Source: Bacteroidota bacterium
GTDB lineage: Bacteria > Bacteroidota > Bacteroidia > B-17B0 > Aurantibacillaceae
Direction of reading: 5' to 3'
DNA length: 64,000 nucleotides
NCBI GenBank assembly: GCA_030692515.1
Contig: JAUXZS010000028.1
Location: 124,001-188,000 of the forward strand
In this document: one piece after another, positions 17,217-25,546 of the stretch
How positions within the stretch are numbered: position 1 is the first letter of the stretch
Layout: each line of letters begins with the position of its first letter
Made by a program: the position numbers and the translations under genes
The notes under the pieces: model-generated
What the model was told of the DNA's origin: nothing
What the model saw: only the letters and a program-made list of their open reading frames with translations
The model's database searches: none

Positions 17217-17254
17217 AAAACCACTTAAACTTTTACTTTAAGTGGTTCTTTTTG
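17217..17254 (+). terminator. intrinsic terminator after tryptophan 2,3-dioxygenase
   Basis: ACCACTTAAA and TTTAAGTGGT (about 17220-17245) form a hairpin with a 7-nt loop, followed by TCTTTTTGCTTTT. The remaining 130 bp before the next gene end is AT-rich with nothing else recognised. Confidence 0.75.
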
Positions 17255-17383
17255 CTTTTCGTTAATTATTAACTAAACAAAACGAAATAATAGAAACTAT
17301 TAAGAAACAATAGTTGTGTTATAATTAAAATAATTCTGCCTAAAAAGAAGTTCTATATAAACAGAATTAAAAATTCAAAATTA

Positions 17384-17728
17384 TTATAGGTTAGCAAGTA
17401 TAAATATTGTGCTAACTGCTGCGTTAAGTATGAAAGTACCCACAACCCACTTTGTTGGAGCTTGAGCAATACCTGAAGTATTATTAGCCATGGCAATTGC
17501 CGCAATTGTACATAATTGCCAAATTGGAGCATTATTATCTAATACAACACTCGCTGCAATTCCAGCTATAATACTGCCAATTAAAATTGTCATACTAATT
17601 AAACCAAAATAACTAAATTCTAGTTTTTGTATTAATTTTCCGTATGCACTTAACTCTCTTTGTGCACTAACATTTTTTGTTGAATAAGATGCCGTTTGGC
17701 CCGACTTTAAATTTATTGTTGATTCCAT
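17384..17728 (-). CDS. hypothetical membrane protein
   Basis: A 114-residue protein that I do not recognise. A polar N-terminus of about 35 residues (many Ser, Thr, Lys) precedes three hydrophobic helices at about residues 40-62, 66-82 and 95-112. It is monocistronic, with divergently placed motif A operators and a consensus -7 box (TAAATTTG on -) 33.5 bp from the proximal operator, so it is probably strongly regulated by a Crp/Fnr-type factor. No function can be proposed beyond that. Confidence 0.65.
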   Translation of the reverse strand: MESTINLKSGQTASYSTKNVSAQRELSAYGKLIQKLEFSYFGLISMTILIGSIIAGIAASVVLDNNAPIWQLCTIAAIAMANNTSGIAQAPTKWVVGTFILNAAVSTIFILANL

Positions 17729-17744
17729 GGTTATATTTTTTTAT

Positions 17745-17840
17745 CAAATTTAGAGCTATACAGAGCGAAATGAATTGACAAAAATCAGGATTATGACTGA
17801 TTCTTATCAGTTAAATCCCTTTTAAAAAGATAGAAATTTG
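17745..17840. promoter_or_regulatory. bidirectional motif A promoter region (17728 / 17855 genes)
   Basis: TGACAAAAATCA (17776-17787) and TGATTCTTATCA (17798-17809) are exact matches to TGAY-N4-RTCA, 22 bp apart. On the - side, CAAATTTA at 17745-17752 reads TAAATTTG, 33.5 bp from the nearer operator centre. On the + side, TTTG at 17837-17840 also begins 33.5 bp from the nearer centre. The exact symmetry suggests that one operator pair drives both divergent genes. Confidence 0.65.
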
Positions 17841-17854
17841 TAAAAAAAAGATTG

Positions 17855-18214
17855 ATGACAATAATTAAAATAGATAAGCCCTTGATGGTTTCTGAAATAA
17901 AAAAGACATTTAGCGACCGTTTTCCTTATTTAAAGATTGAGTTTTTCAAGAATAAACATAAAAATTTAGAAGGTTCATTAAAAAAGGATTTAATAACAAC
18001 TGATTTTGAAATAAAAGCTACTCAAAAAGATAACTCGATTGTGTTTAGCGAAACCATGCTAGTATCTGAATTAGAACAACAGTTTGCTGAAAAATTAAAA
18101 CTATCGGCTCAAATATTTAGAAAATCAGGTAGAACTTGGTTAGAAACTACCTATACAGATAGCTGGTCATTAGAAAAACAAAATGAAGAGGGCTTAGCTT
18201 TAAGTAAAATTTAA
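17855..18214 (+). CDS. hypothetical protein
   Basis: A 119-residue soluble protein that I do not recognise, mixed alpha/beta by eye. It contains KIEFFKNKHKNLEG near residue 28, SETMLVSELEQQFAEKL near 67 and SGRTWLETT near 98. I take ATG 17855 rather than the preceding TTG at 17852. It is convergent with the Crp/Fnr gene (6 nt between stops) and transcribed from the shared motif A region. It may belong to the same stress regulon as its divergent neighbour. Confidence 0.65.
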   Translation: MTIIKIDKPLMVSEIKKTFSDRFPYLKIEFFKNKHKNLEGSLKKDLITTDFEIKATQKDNSIVFSETMLVSELEQQFAEKLKLSAQIFRKSGRTWLETTYTDSWSLEKQNEEGLALSKI

Positions 18215-18220
18215 TAGACT

Positions 18221-18853
18221 TTAAAAAGTACTCAGTAATTTAATTTCATTTCTATACAATAGCAATTTCTTATCATTTTCAAGTTGCTTTAATAGTCGGG
18301 ATATTACTACCCTACTCGTTCCCATTTCTTCTGCTATTTGATTATGAGAAAGTAAAATAGATGATTTGCCGGTAACTTTTGTTTTATTTTTCAAATATTT
18401 AATCAAGCGCTCATCTAATTTATGAAAAGCAATACTCTCTATTGATTTTAAAAGCTCATTAAATCGTTGAGTAAAACTATTAAAAATATAACTCTTCCAA
18501 CTCGGAAATTTCACCAACCACTCATCTAGTTTTTCGTGAGGAATAGCAATTATTTCAACACTATCTTCTGCGATTGCTTTAATTTCACTTTTTCTAGCAT
18601 CCATACAACAGGTATAAGCCATGGCGCAACTTTCGTTTGAACTTAAATAATATAAAAGAATCTCTCTGTCTTCCTCATCTTTTCTCATCACCCTAATAGT
18701 TCCGCTTAATATCAATGGCATGAATTTTATTTTTTTGCCATAGTCCATTATTACATCACCTTCGTTAAAAGTCATTCTATTGCCAATAGAAATTATTTCA
18801 TCTATTAACTTCGGTTCAAAAATGTGTTTCAATTTATCTTTTATGTTTGACAT
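18221..18853 (-). CDS. Crp/Fnr family transcriptional regulator with Cys cluster
   Basis: A 210-residue Crp/Fnr regulator. The N-terminal cupin-like effector domain spans about residues 10-115, a dimerisation helix follows, and the C-terminal winged HTH has LSHNQIAEEMGTSRVVISRL near residues 162-181, containing the recognition helix. It lacks the N-terminal Cys cluster of E. coli FNR, but ESCAMAYTCCMDARKS places C76, C82 and C83 in the effector domain, suggesting redox, nitrosative or persulfide sensing. It lies 27 nt downstream of the SoxB-like gene, at the end of the run of sulfur genes that starts behind a motif B promoter at 25443-25487. It is the natural candidate to bind motif B or A. 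Confidence 0.85.
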   Translation of the reverse strand: MSNIKDKLKHIFEPKLIDEIISIGNRMTFNEGDVIMDYGKKIKFMPLILSGTIRVMRKDEEDREILLYYLSSNESCAMAYTCCMDARKSEIKAIAEDSVEIIAIPHEKLDEWLVKFPSWKSYIFNSFTQRFNELLKSIESIAFHKLDERLIKYLKNKTKVTGKSSILLSHNQIAEEMGTSRVVISRLLKQLENDKKLLLYRNEIKLLSTF

Positions 18854-18880
18854 ATAAAGTTTTAAATTACTAAAAATAAA

Positions 18881-20626
18881 TTATCTAAACTCATAGGTTG
18901 TACCCTTAAGTTGCGTTAATAAAGTTGGAGGCTCATCAGTTGCAGTTGCTCTTCCTTCTATTTTTGGAGAAACTGGCGAATGTACTTTTAAATAATCTAT
19001 AATTACATCATGCATTAATGTAGGCGTTTTTTTTGGATTTTTTACATGTTCAATTCTGCACAAGGTATCATCAGGATCGCCTTCACGCTCACATGCAACA
19101 ATACTATACTCTTTAGTTAAATCAATTGGCTCTCCAGCTACTTTAACAGAGTTTACACGTTTTCCAAATTCATTACCTATAGTGTAATTTACTTCGATAC
19201 CATTATACCTAACAAACCAACCACCAAAACGTTTTGACGGATCTTTAGCGAATGCATTTTGTAATTCTTTTTCTAACCAGTCCCAAACTTGCTTACCAGA
19301 AACAATACCAGTTTTTGCTTCACTATTTACGGGTAACATGTTCCATAAAAACTCCTTTGTAATTGTTGCTAAACCAGTTTTAGGATCAACTGCTAAAGGT
19401 TGGCAAAATCTAAAGCCATTTGATAAAGCAATATCTGGTTTAAATTTCCATTTAATAGCATCTGTAATTAAATTATCCATTGGCGTTTCCATAACAAAAT
19501 AACGCACTAAAGGAGTTTTACTTGTGCCAATAACAGTTTGCAGATCAATTTTAAAAGGCTCATAAGCTTTATCAACCAATGCTTGCATTTCTTTATCTGC
19601 CGGATATTTGACAGGGTCTACATCTAAGAGTTGGTAATCAATATTTACTAATTTATTATTTTCAATCTCTAATTCAAGTTTACCTAGAAAAGAACCAAAT
19701 GCTCCGCACTCAACAACTTTTGTGTATTTAGCTTGAATAGGAACTCTAACTCGCTCATGTGTATCGGCACCAATAATAATATCAACTCCTTCAGCCGCCG
19801 GGTTATTGGCTAAACCAACTTGTTGCGCCAATCCCATATGCGTTACAACTAGTATTACGGCACATCCTTCTACCTCGCGTAATAACTTTACATATTTCGC
19901 AATATTTTTTTCTGCATGTTCAAAACTTAAACCTTCGCTGTAAGCTGGCGATTGTCTTTTTGGAATTAAGTGATCTGTATACCCAATAAAACCAAGTTTT
20001 ACTCCTCCAATGTATTTAATCCAATATGGAGGATAAACTAATTCACCATTATCTGAATCATTCGTTTTATGATACATATTAGCGCAAATTTTCGCTGCAT
20101 TAACATGACCAAGGTCATACAACATTTTTTTCTTTTTATAAACAACTTCCCAATTACCGGGAAGCATCATATCATAATTTAAATTATTAAAAATAGGAAT
20201 TAGTGCCTCACCTTCTGTTAGAGAAGCCACAGCGTGCCCATGAAAAAAATCACCTCCATCATAAACAATTGTAGTTAACGGATTTTTTTTGCGATAACTC
20301 TCAATCATTGTTTTTAAAACTGCTAATCCACCGCGTTTACGATAAACAGAAGTATTATTTTCCCAAAAAAATTCATCGTGTGTATTTAATTGAGAATGAA
20401 TATCTGAGGTAATTAATATTGTAATGTTTTTAGATGTAATATTGTTGTTATTTAAATCTACTGTCAAATCTTTTGTAGGAATCACACCTTCTGCAAAATT
20501 TGATAATGGGTTAAAAGCAACAGCAACTCCAGCCAAGGCAGATTTTTTTAAAAAATCTCTACGATTATCAGATTTCATTTCTTTATTTTCTTTAGAATTC
20601 ATTTTAATTTCATTAATGCTTAACAA
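18881..20626 (-). CDS. soxB: SoxB-like Tat-exported metallohydrolase (5'-nucleotidase superfamily)
   Basis: A 581-residue periplasmic protein with a twin-arginine signal (NRRDFLKK at residues 21-28, then a hydrophobic stretch and SNFAEG). The metallophosphatase domain has SDIHSQ (74-79), GGDFFHG (124-130), GNWE (157-160), VTHMG and GADTHE. In ordinary 5'-nucleotidases the third motif is GNHE; a Trp at that place is a feature I associate with SoxB, the thiosulfohydrolase that releases sulfate from SoxY-bound thiosulfonate. The C-terminal 5'-nucleotidase domain follows. No soxYZ, soxAX or soxCD is in the window. An ATG at residue 9 is an alternative start. It may instead be another phosphoesterase. 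Confidence 0.65.
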   Translation of the reverse strand: MLSINEIKMNSKENKEMKSDNRRDFLKKSALAGVAVAFNPLSNFAEGVIPTKDLTVDLNNNNITSKNITILITSDIHSQLNTHDEFFWENNTSVYRKRGGLAVLKTMIESYRKKNPLTTIVYDGGDFFHGHAVASLTEGEALIPIFNNLNYDMMLPGNWEVVYKKKKMLYDLGHVNAAKICANMYHKTNDSDNGELVYPPYWIKYIGGVKLGFIGYTDHLIPKRQSPAYSEGLSFEHAEKNIAKYVKLLREVEGCAVILVVTHMGLAQQVGLANNPAAEGVDIIIGADTHERVRVPIQAKYTKVVECGAFGSFLGKLELEIENNKLVNIDYQLLDVDPVKYPADKEMQALVDKAYEPFKIDLQTVIGTSKTPLVRYFVMETPMDNLITDAIKWKFKPDIALSNGFRFCQPLAVDPKTGLATITKEFLWNMLPVNSEAKTGIVSGKQVWDWLEKELQNAFAKDPSKRFGGWFVRYNGIEVNYTIGNEFGKRVNSVKVAGEPIDLTKEYSIVACEREGDPDDTLCRIEHVKNPKKTPTLMHDVIIDYLKVHSPVSPKIEGRATATDEPPTLLTQLKGTTYEFR

Positions 20627-20633
20627 TTTACAA

Positions 20634-22049
20634 CTAAATTTTAAAATCTAATACAAAATTTAAGTTAATCATATTTACTTTATTGTAAACATATTTTAAA
20701 TTATTATAAGTCTCTCCTTGTTTAAGCTTATATGCCACAAGTATTTTCATTTCTAACCCTCTTAAAAAACGACTGAAAGTGTAGGATGCATCATAATTGA
20801 TTTGATGATAAGATGGTAAGCCGTATTTGTTTAATCTGTAATTTTTTACATCTGGTAAACTATAGTAACCATATCCTATACCGGTTTTAAATTTGTCATG
20901 AAATGCATTAATGGAACTTTTTATCATAAATGCATTAACATCCCCCAAGCCTTCATTTCGTTCACGAGGTAAAAAAGTGTAAAATGGTTCCTTACCCCAC
21001 TCACGAGGCATTAGATATCTGCCATCCCCAGTAATGTGTGTATAATTAACTGAAGTGTTTATTTTTTTTGTTTTAAATCCAAATTGTGCACTAATTACGT
21101 TTGATTGAGCTCCCTTGTTAATATAAGTTTTTTTCTGGTCTACATTTCCTCCATTATTAATTGCGTCTTGATGGAGATAAATTAAACCTTGATATAATTT
21201 CAAATTTTCATTTAATGTTTGATTAGTATTAATTTCGATCATTGCCGTATTCATAACGTTTTCTAACATCGCATTCCATACACTAAATTTTATTTTTTTT
21301 GTAGGTGCAAAATATATATTGGATATAGCCATACCTGTAGTAGAAATTTGTCCGTCATACTCAGATTTTGTTCCATCTAAATTAACCCCTGATGGATAAA
21401 CACCAATTGAGTTGGCGATAGAAAACCACTCAACGGTTGATCGGGGAGATATTTTCCAAAACCAACCTCCGTTAAATCCAATTTTTTTTGATTCATTAAT
21501 ATTTAACCAAACACCTTCTTCAAGTGTTGGTCGCATTCTACCATCTTGCGGATTTAAAAAAGGTGTGTTGATGTTCATCTTACCAAATACAATTGCACTT
21601 TTTGAAAAATTATATTTCAAGTATAATTCTTCTAATCTATCTAAATCTTTTCTATTTTTTGGATTTTGAATATCAAATAAGCCTAACTCATATCTATTTT
21701 GGTTACCTGTTAATGAGTCTAAGATTTCTATTTTTGTTGAGTATAAATTATAAATAAAAAAACCACTAATACCAATTTGGAATCCATATACCGGTTTCGT
21801 TAACACTCCAATTCCAGCTCCAGATGCCAATGCATAATCATCTTTCAGCGCGCCTTCATTTATTGTATTCATGAAAAATGTTCGGGAACGTGCTTCCCAA
21901 TGAGCTCCTAAAAAACAATCTTTTAAACAAGTAGAATCGTTTGGTTTTAAAAAAATATGATGGCCATCTTCTCCATTCTGATGAACTTGTTCTTGAGAAA
22001 AGATACCAGAAAACAATAGAGATAATAATCCTATTAAATAATATTTCAT
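20634..22049 (-). CDS. outer-membrane beta-barrel porin (OprD-like)
   Basis: A 471-residue protein with a signal peptide (cleavage near IFSQ), alternating aromatic/polar strands and a terminal FVLDFKI strand ending in an aromatic/hydrophobic pattern typical of barrels. AHWEARSRTFFMNT near residue 50 and PLATERNG-type mid-barrel loops resemble OprD-family specific porins. Position between tsdA-like and soxB-like genes suggests uptake of a sulfur compound or export of its product. It is 7 nt upstream of the soxB-like start; the 139 bp separating it from tsdA shows no operator of either class. Confidence 0.7.
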   Translation of the reverse strand: MKYYLIGLLSLLFSGIFSQEQVHQNGEDGHHIFLKPNDSTCLKDCFLGAHWEARSRTFFMNTINEGALKDDYALASGAGIGVLTKPVYGFQIGISGFFIYNLYSTKIEILDSLTGNQNRYELGLFDIQNPKNRKDLDRLEELYLKYNFSKSAIVFGKMNINTPFLNPQDGRMRPTLEEGVWLNINESKKIGFNGGWFWKISPRSTVEWFSIANSIGVYPSGVNLDGTKSEYDGQISTTGMAISNIYFAPTKKIKFSVWNAMLENVMNTAMIEINTNQTLNENLKLYQGLIYLHQDAINNGGNVDQKKTYINKGAQSNVISAQFGFKTKKINTSVNYTHITGDGRYLMPREWGKEPFYTFLPRERNEGLGDVNAFMIKSSINAFHDKFKTGIGYGYYSLPDVKNYRLNKYGLPSYHQINYDASYTFSRFLRGLEMKILVAYKLKQGETYNNLKYVYNKVNMINLNFVLDFKI

Positions 22050-22188
22050 ATTATTTGTTATTTAAATTAAAATAAAAGTTTGTAGTTTTCTTTAATAATT
22101 TTAATGCAAGCTTTGTTTTATGTACCAAAATGAGTCAATTAAAAAAAACTGTAATAATTTTTTTTAATGATTATTTAGATTAAATTAA

Positions 22189-23286
22189 TTATGCTTTTTT
22201 TTGTTTTTTCATTGCTTCTTGTTTCTCTTTTATTTGCTTAAAAGGGCCGTACTTATGTTGTTCCTCAGAAAAGCCATCTTTATATGGACCAAAAGGATGA
22301 TCAAATGGTTTTTCTTCAATTTTTGGCCAATCATTTTTCAAATCTTTTTTTGGTCGTGGTTGAGAATTAACAAAAGCCGCAACATCCCAAGCTTCTTCAT
22401 CACTTAATTGTGCTTCGTTGTGCGAAACTCCTAAAGGCATATTATATTTAACATACTTAGCGAAATTAGAAAGTCGATATAGTCCGGCACCATCATTATA
22501 ACTATTAGGTCCCCAAAGTGGCGGATAAGTGTAAGCAGATTTATCTCCGTTTAACGTTCCTAATCCATTAGACTGATGACAACTCTGGCATTTTAAAATG
22601 TATACTTCTTTACCTTTATCAGAGTCAGCTGCTCTGTCTAAAAATGTTATATCCTTAAAGCCAGAACCTTCCGGTTTTTTTCCTTTCACAACATCTTTAC
22701 CTATCCAATTAATATAAGACACAATAGCTTTCATTTCTTTGGAGGTTGTATCTAGCGCCTTCCCGTTTAAACTTCTTTCAAAACAATCGTTTACACGCTT
22801 GTAAATATTTTCAACAGCACCAGATCGTGCCCTAAATTTTGGATAAGTAGAAGATACAGCGCTATAATTATTTCCAAACACTTTTGTACCTGCCTCTAAA
22901 TGACAATTCTGACAATTCATTCCATTTATTGAGCCAATAAACACTTTACCTTTTGGACCAAAATAATCTGCGGTATGCGCAATTAAATCTTTCCCGTAAA
23001 GAATCTCATCTTTTTTTGGATTATCATTTAGTTCAGTTTCATTAGGTGCATGCCAATAAACAGAATTATCCTTTACAAGTTTTGCATTTTGTTTTGCTGC
23101 TTCAGTAAAATTCCCAAATTCATCGGGTGCAGGTATTTCAACCTTCTTTGTTGGTTTAGATTGCGGTAAATAAATTGCCAACAAAATTAGAAGAGCAATA
23201 ACAAATACCACCAAAACAACAATTATATTGTTTAGTTTAATAACTATTGGTGCTAAGGGATTTTCCTGATTCTCTTCCTTGTTCAT
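22189..23286 (-). CDS. tsdA: TsdA-like diheme cytochrome c (thiosulfate dehydrogenase / tetrathionate reductase)
   Basis: A 365-residue membrane-anchored periplasmic diheme cytochrome. A TM anchor is at about residues 18-40. Heme 1 motif is C125-QN-C128-H129; heme 2 motif is C233-QS-C236-H237. NDCFERSLNG with C168 corresponds to the unusual cysteine ligand of the active-site heme in TsdA, and PPLWGPNSYNDGAG (about 255-268) and M283 match the family's second domain. TsdA interconverts thiosulfate and tetrathionate. The Lys-rich C-terminal tail (365 aa total) is longer than in soluble TsdA. It lies in a run with YeeE/YedE, rhodanese and the SoxB-like gene. Confidence 0.85.
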   Translation of the reverse strand: MNKEENQENPLAPIVIKLNNIIVVLVVFVIALLILLAIYLPQSKPTKKVEIPAPDEFGNFTEAAKQNAKLVKDNSVYWHAPNETELNDNPKKDEILYGKDLIAHTADYFGPKGKVFIGSINGMNCQNCHLEAGTKVFGNNYSAVSSTYPKFRARSGAVENIYKRVNDCFERSLNGKALDTTSKEMKAIVSYINWIGKDVVKGKKPEGSGFKDITFLDRAADSDKGKEVYILKCQSCHQSNGLGTLNGDKSAYTYPPLWGPNSYNDGAGLYRLSNFAKYVKYNMPLGVSHNEAQLSDEEAWDVAAFVNSQPRPKKDLKNDWPKIEEKPFDHPFGPYKDGFSEEQHKYGPFKQIKEKQEAMKKQKKA

Positions 23287-23298
23287 ATCATTTTTTAA

Positions 23299-23712
23299 TT
23301 AATGCGGGAGCTTATCTTTTATAATACCATAAACATAAGTGCCGATAATTGCAAAAACAAAGACTACAATCATTGATAAATAACCATAGCCAATATTTAC
23401 AACCATAGGACCAGGACATGCTCCACTTAATGCCCAGCCTAACCCGAATATTGTGCCACCAATTAAATAACGTAGCACTGATTTTTCTTTTGGAAAAAAA
23501 CTTATTGGATTTCCAGAAAAATCACGAATCTTATATTTTTTAATTAATGATACACCAATTACTCCCAGAATAACTGCTGTGCCAATAATACCATACATGT
23601 GAAAAGCTTGAAACCGAAACATTTCCTGAATTCGAAACCAAGAAAAAGCTTCAGATTTTGCCATTACAATTCCAAACATAGTACCTAGTACTAAAAATTT
23701 AATAAATTTCAT
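23299..23712 (-). CDS. YeeE/YedE family membrane protein (second half)
   Basis: A 137-residue protein with about four TM helices and the conserved SGACPGPMVVNIGYG motif (Cys near residue 99). YeeE/YedE proteins import thiosulfate or related sulfane sulfur species through membrane cysteines; split two-gene versions (PmpA/PmpB) occur with persulfide dioxygenase genes. The partner half lies 4 nt upstream. Both are probably needed for one transporter. Confidence 0.85.
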   Translation of the reverse strand: MKFIKFLVLGTMFGIVMAKSEAFSWFRIQEMFRFQAFHMYGIIGTAVILGVIGVSLIKKYKIRDFSGNPISFFPKEKSVLRYLIGGTIFGLGWALSGACPGPMVVNIGYGYLSMIVVFVFAIIGTYVYGIIKDKLPH

Positions 23713-23716
23713 ATTC

Positions 23717-24274
23717 TTATAGAATTAAAGGGAGTAAAACAAATGTCATTAATAATCCACCAATAAAAAACCCAATCACGGCGATTAATGATGGTAGTTG
23801 AAGGTCTGATAATCCGCTGATAGCATGACCAGATGTACAGCCCCCAGCGTAACGAGAACCAAAACCAACCATTAATCCACCAAGCGCAAGAATTAGAAAT
23901 CCTTTTAATGAAAAAAGAGCTTCCATACTAAATAATTCATTTGGTTGAACTGATGTTGGCGCTGATATTCCAAGAGTTGCCAAATCGCTAATGGTGGCTT
24001 CTGAAATTAGGATAGGCTCCCCAGTAGAAAGAAATTGTTTTGCAATAAACCCCCCAAGGATTGCACCTATTAAAAAAACTAAATTCCAAATTTGGGAACG
24101 CCAGTTAAAATCAAAAAACTTTACAAATTTTCCTCCACCCGCTGCAGAACAAATGGTTCTTAAATTTGAAGAAAATCCAAAAGATTGTCCAAAAAACAAA
24201 AGTAAAAACATGGTTCCTGAAATGATAATTCCTGATACCCACCACGACCAGGGTTGACTAATATATTCTAACAT
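23717..24274 (-). CDS. YeeE/YedE family membrane protein (first half)
   Basis: A 185-residue polytopic protein with the second conserved YeeE/YedE motif, GSRYAGGCTSGHAISG (Cys near residue 147), plus a Cys in RTICSAAGGG. It forms a split transporter with the following gene (4 nt apart), by analogy with PmpA/PmpB and the full-length TsuA thiosulfate transporter. Its start is 2 nt after the preceding stress-protein gene, so the operon is very compact. Confidence 0.85.
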   Translation of the reverse strand: MLEYISQPWSWWVSGIIISGTMFLLLFFGQSFGFSSNLRTICSAAGGGKFVKFFDFNWRSQIWNLVFLIGAILGGFIAKQFLSTGEPILISEATISDLATLGISAPTSVQPNELFSMEALFSLKGFLILALGGLMVGFGSRYAGGCTSGHAISGLSDLQLPSLIAVIGFFIGGLLMTFVLLPLIL

Positions 24275-24276
24275 AA

Positions 24277-25113
24277 TTAATTATTTAAATGAAATGAAAT
24301 AATTGGTTTAAATAAATGTGCTACTAACTTTTCTGTTGTGCTTTTATTTAAAAACCCACTTTTACCTTTATTACCAATACAAATTATATCCATTTCATGC
24401 ATTTGATTAAAATGGATTACTCCACTTTCAATATCGGTATCATTCAATAAGTGTTTTTCGTAGTTAGTTATTGAATTTAAAGTTGCAAACAAATCCATCT
24501 TTTGAAGAATCGTTTTTTTATCCTCTTCAGATTGATCTGTAATTATTTGAAGTAAATGAGCTTTTGTATTAAATGCAGAAATTAGTTTATGTAACAAATC
24601 TAAATTCTCGTTCTTTGAATTTGTAAAGTCATGAACTAATAATACATTTTCAATTAATAAATCAGATCTATCACACATTAATGATAGTAATGGTATTTTG
24701 GAATGCCTTGAAATAACTTGAACTTCACTTCCAGACAGGGTTTCTTTTATCCCCCATGAACCTTTAGTACCCATTGCAATAAGGTCAAATTTGTTTTGTT
24801 CAGAATACATCACAATTTGGTCGGTTACTTTCCCTAAAACAAAATGTGTTTGTACACTTTCTCCATAAATAGTTTTTAGGTCGTTTAATTTTCTTTCAGC
24901 AATATTTTTTTGAGAAATCACAAAATCAAGGTTGATTTCCCCACAAGTATCTATATTACCATTTTTATCCATTGTTACAGTATCTGGAACATTTAGAACG
25001 TGGAGAAAGTGAATTTCTACAGGTATTTTTTCTTCGAGTTTTTTAACCATCAGATATGCATACTCCGCTTGAACTGAAAAATCAGTAGGGATTAAAACTT
25101 TTAATGATTCCAT
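24277..25113 (-). CDS. universal stress protein, tandem UspA domains
   Basis: A 278-residue cytoplasmic protein of two UspA-like domains. The N-terminal domain starts KVLIPTDFSVQAEYA and has an ATP-binding-like GTKGSWGIKETLSGSEV stretch (about 125-140). The second is more degenerate, ending CIGNKGKSGFLNKSTTEKLV. It lies 1 nt after the rhodanese stop and 2 nt before the YeeE/YedE pair. USP genes recur twice more in this window. Its role in sulfur stress is inferred from context only. Confidence 0.85.
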   Translation of the reverse strand: MESLKVLIPTDFSVQAEYAYLMVKKLEEKIPVEIHFLHVLNVPDTVTMDKNGNIDTCGEINLDFVISQKNIAERKLNDLKTIYGESVQTHFVLGKVTDQIVMYSEQNKFDLIAMGTKGSWGIKETLSGSEVQVISRHSKIPLLSLMCDRSDLLIENVLLVHDFTNSKNENLDLLHKLISAFNTKAHLLQIITDQSEEDKKTILQKMDLFATLNSITNYEKHLLNDTDIESGVIHFNQMHEMDIICIGNKGKSGFLNKSTTEKLVAHLFKPIISFHLNN

Positions 25114-25114
25114 A

Positions 25115-25426
25115 TTATTTTATGTGTTTATTTACGTTTTGCCAGCTTCCGCCGTTTGTTACATTTTTAAATCCTTTAGCTTGTAGTGTGCGCTGAGCCA
25201 TACCACTTCTGTTACCACTACGACAACACACAATAATATGGTTGTGTTTTTTTAGTTTATCACTGTTAGAACCAATATTTTCTAAAGGAATATTTACAGA
25301 ACCTTTTACATGTCCAGATGAAAATTCAGCTTTACTTCGAACATCAATAACAACAGCACCTTCTTTTATTAATTGGGATAAGTCAACTGAGTTTGATTTG
25401 AATAGATTTTTGAATATTGATAGCAT
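25115..25426 (-). CDS. single-domain rhodanese-like sulfurtransferase
   Basis: A 103-residue rhodanese with DVRSKAEFSSGHVKGSVNIPL near residue 28 and the active loop CCRSGNRSG (catalytic Cys near residue 69). It is very similar to the 11425 rhodanese: same short leader with L-x-x-GA-x-VIDVR and same C-terminal NGGSW ending. It is the first gene of the - strand run rhodanese-usp-yedE-yedE-tsdA-porin-soxB-crp and lies directly behind a motif B promoter. Confidence 0.88.
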   Translation of the reverse strand: MLSIFKNLFKSNSVDLSQLIKEGAVVIDVRSKAEFSSGHVKGSVNIPLENIGSNSDKLKKHNHIIVCCRSGNRSGMAQRTLQAKGFKNVTNGGSWQNVNKHIK

Positions 25427-25442
25427 ATATGTTTATTTTCTA

Positions 25443-25487
25443 CAAATTTAAATACAAGTTAATAATTTAACGGTTACAAATGTTACA
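25443..25487 (-). promoter_or_regulatory. motif B operator and -7 element of the rhodanese-tsdA-soxB run
   Basis: GGTTACAAATGTTACA at 25472-25487 matches motif B with two mismatches in the left arm. CAAATTTA at 25443-25450 reads TAAATTTG on -, a consensus -7 box whose TTTG begins 33.5 bp from the operator centre. The predicted transcript begins just before the rhodanese ATG (25426) and could reach the Crp/Fnr gene. Confidence 0.6.
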
Positions 25488-25494
25488 TAGCAAA

Positions 25495-25519
25495 AAAAGT
25501 GTCCAAATTGAACACTTTT
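25495..25519 (-). terminator. intrinsic terminator after cstB-1
   Basis: AAAAGTGT and ACACTTTT form an 8-bp stem with a 9-nt loop. Read on -, the stem ends in a run of seven T, as expected for termination downstream of the persulfide dioxygenase gene ending at 25547. Confidence 0.7.
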
Positions 25520-25546
25520 AAAGCAAAAAAACATTAAGATTTAAAA

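Noticed and set aside
25472-25487. Direct repeat GTTACA-AAT-GTTACA as a separate repeat class
   Set aside because: The same DNA fits the motif B palindrome with a variant left arm, and its distance to the -7 box equals that of the inverted copies, so a separate class is unnecessary.
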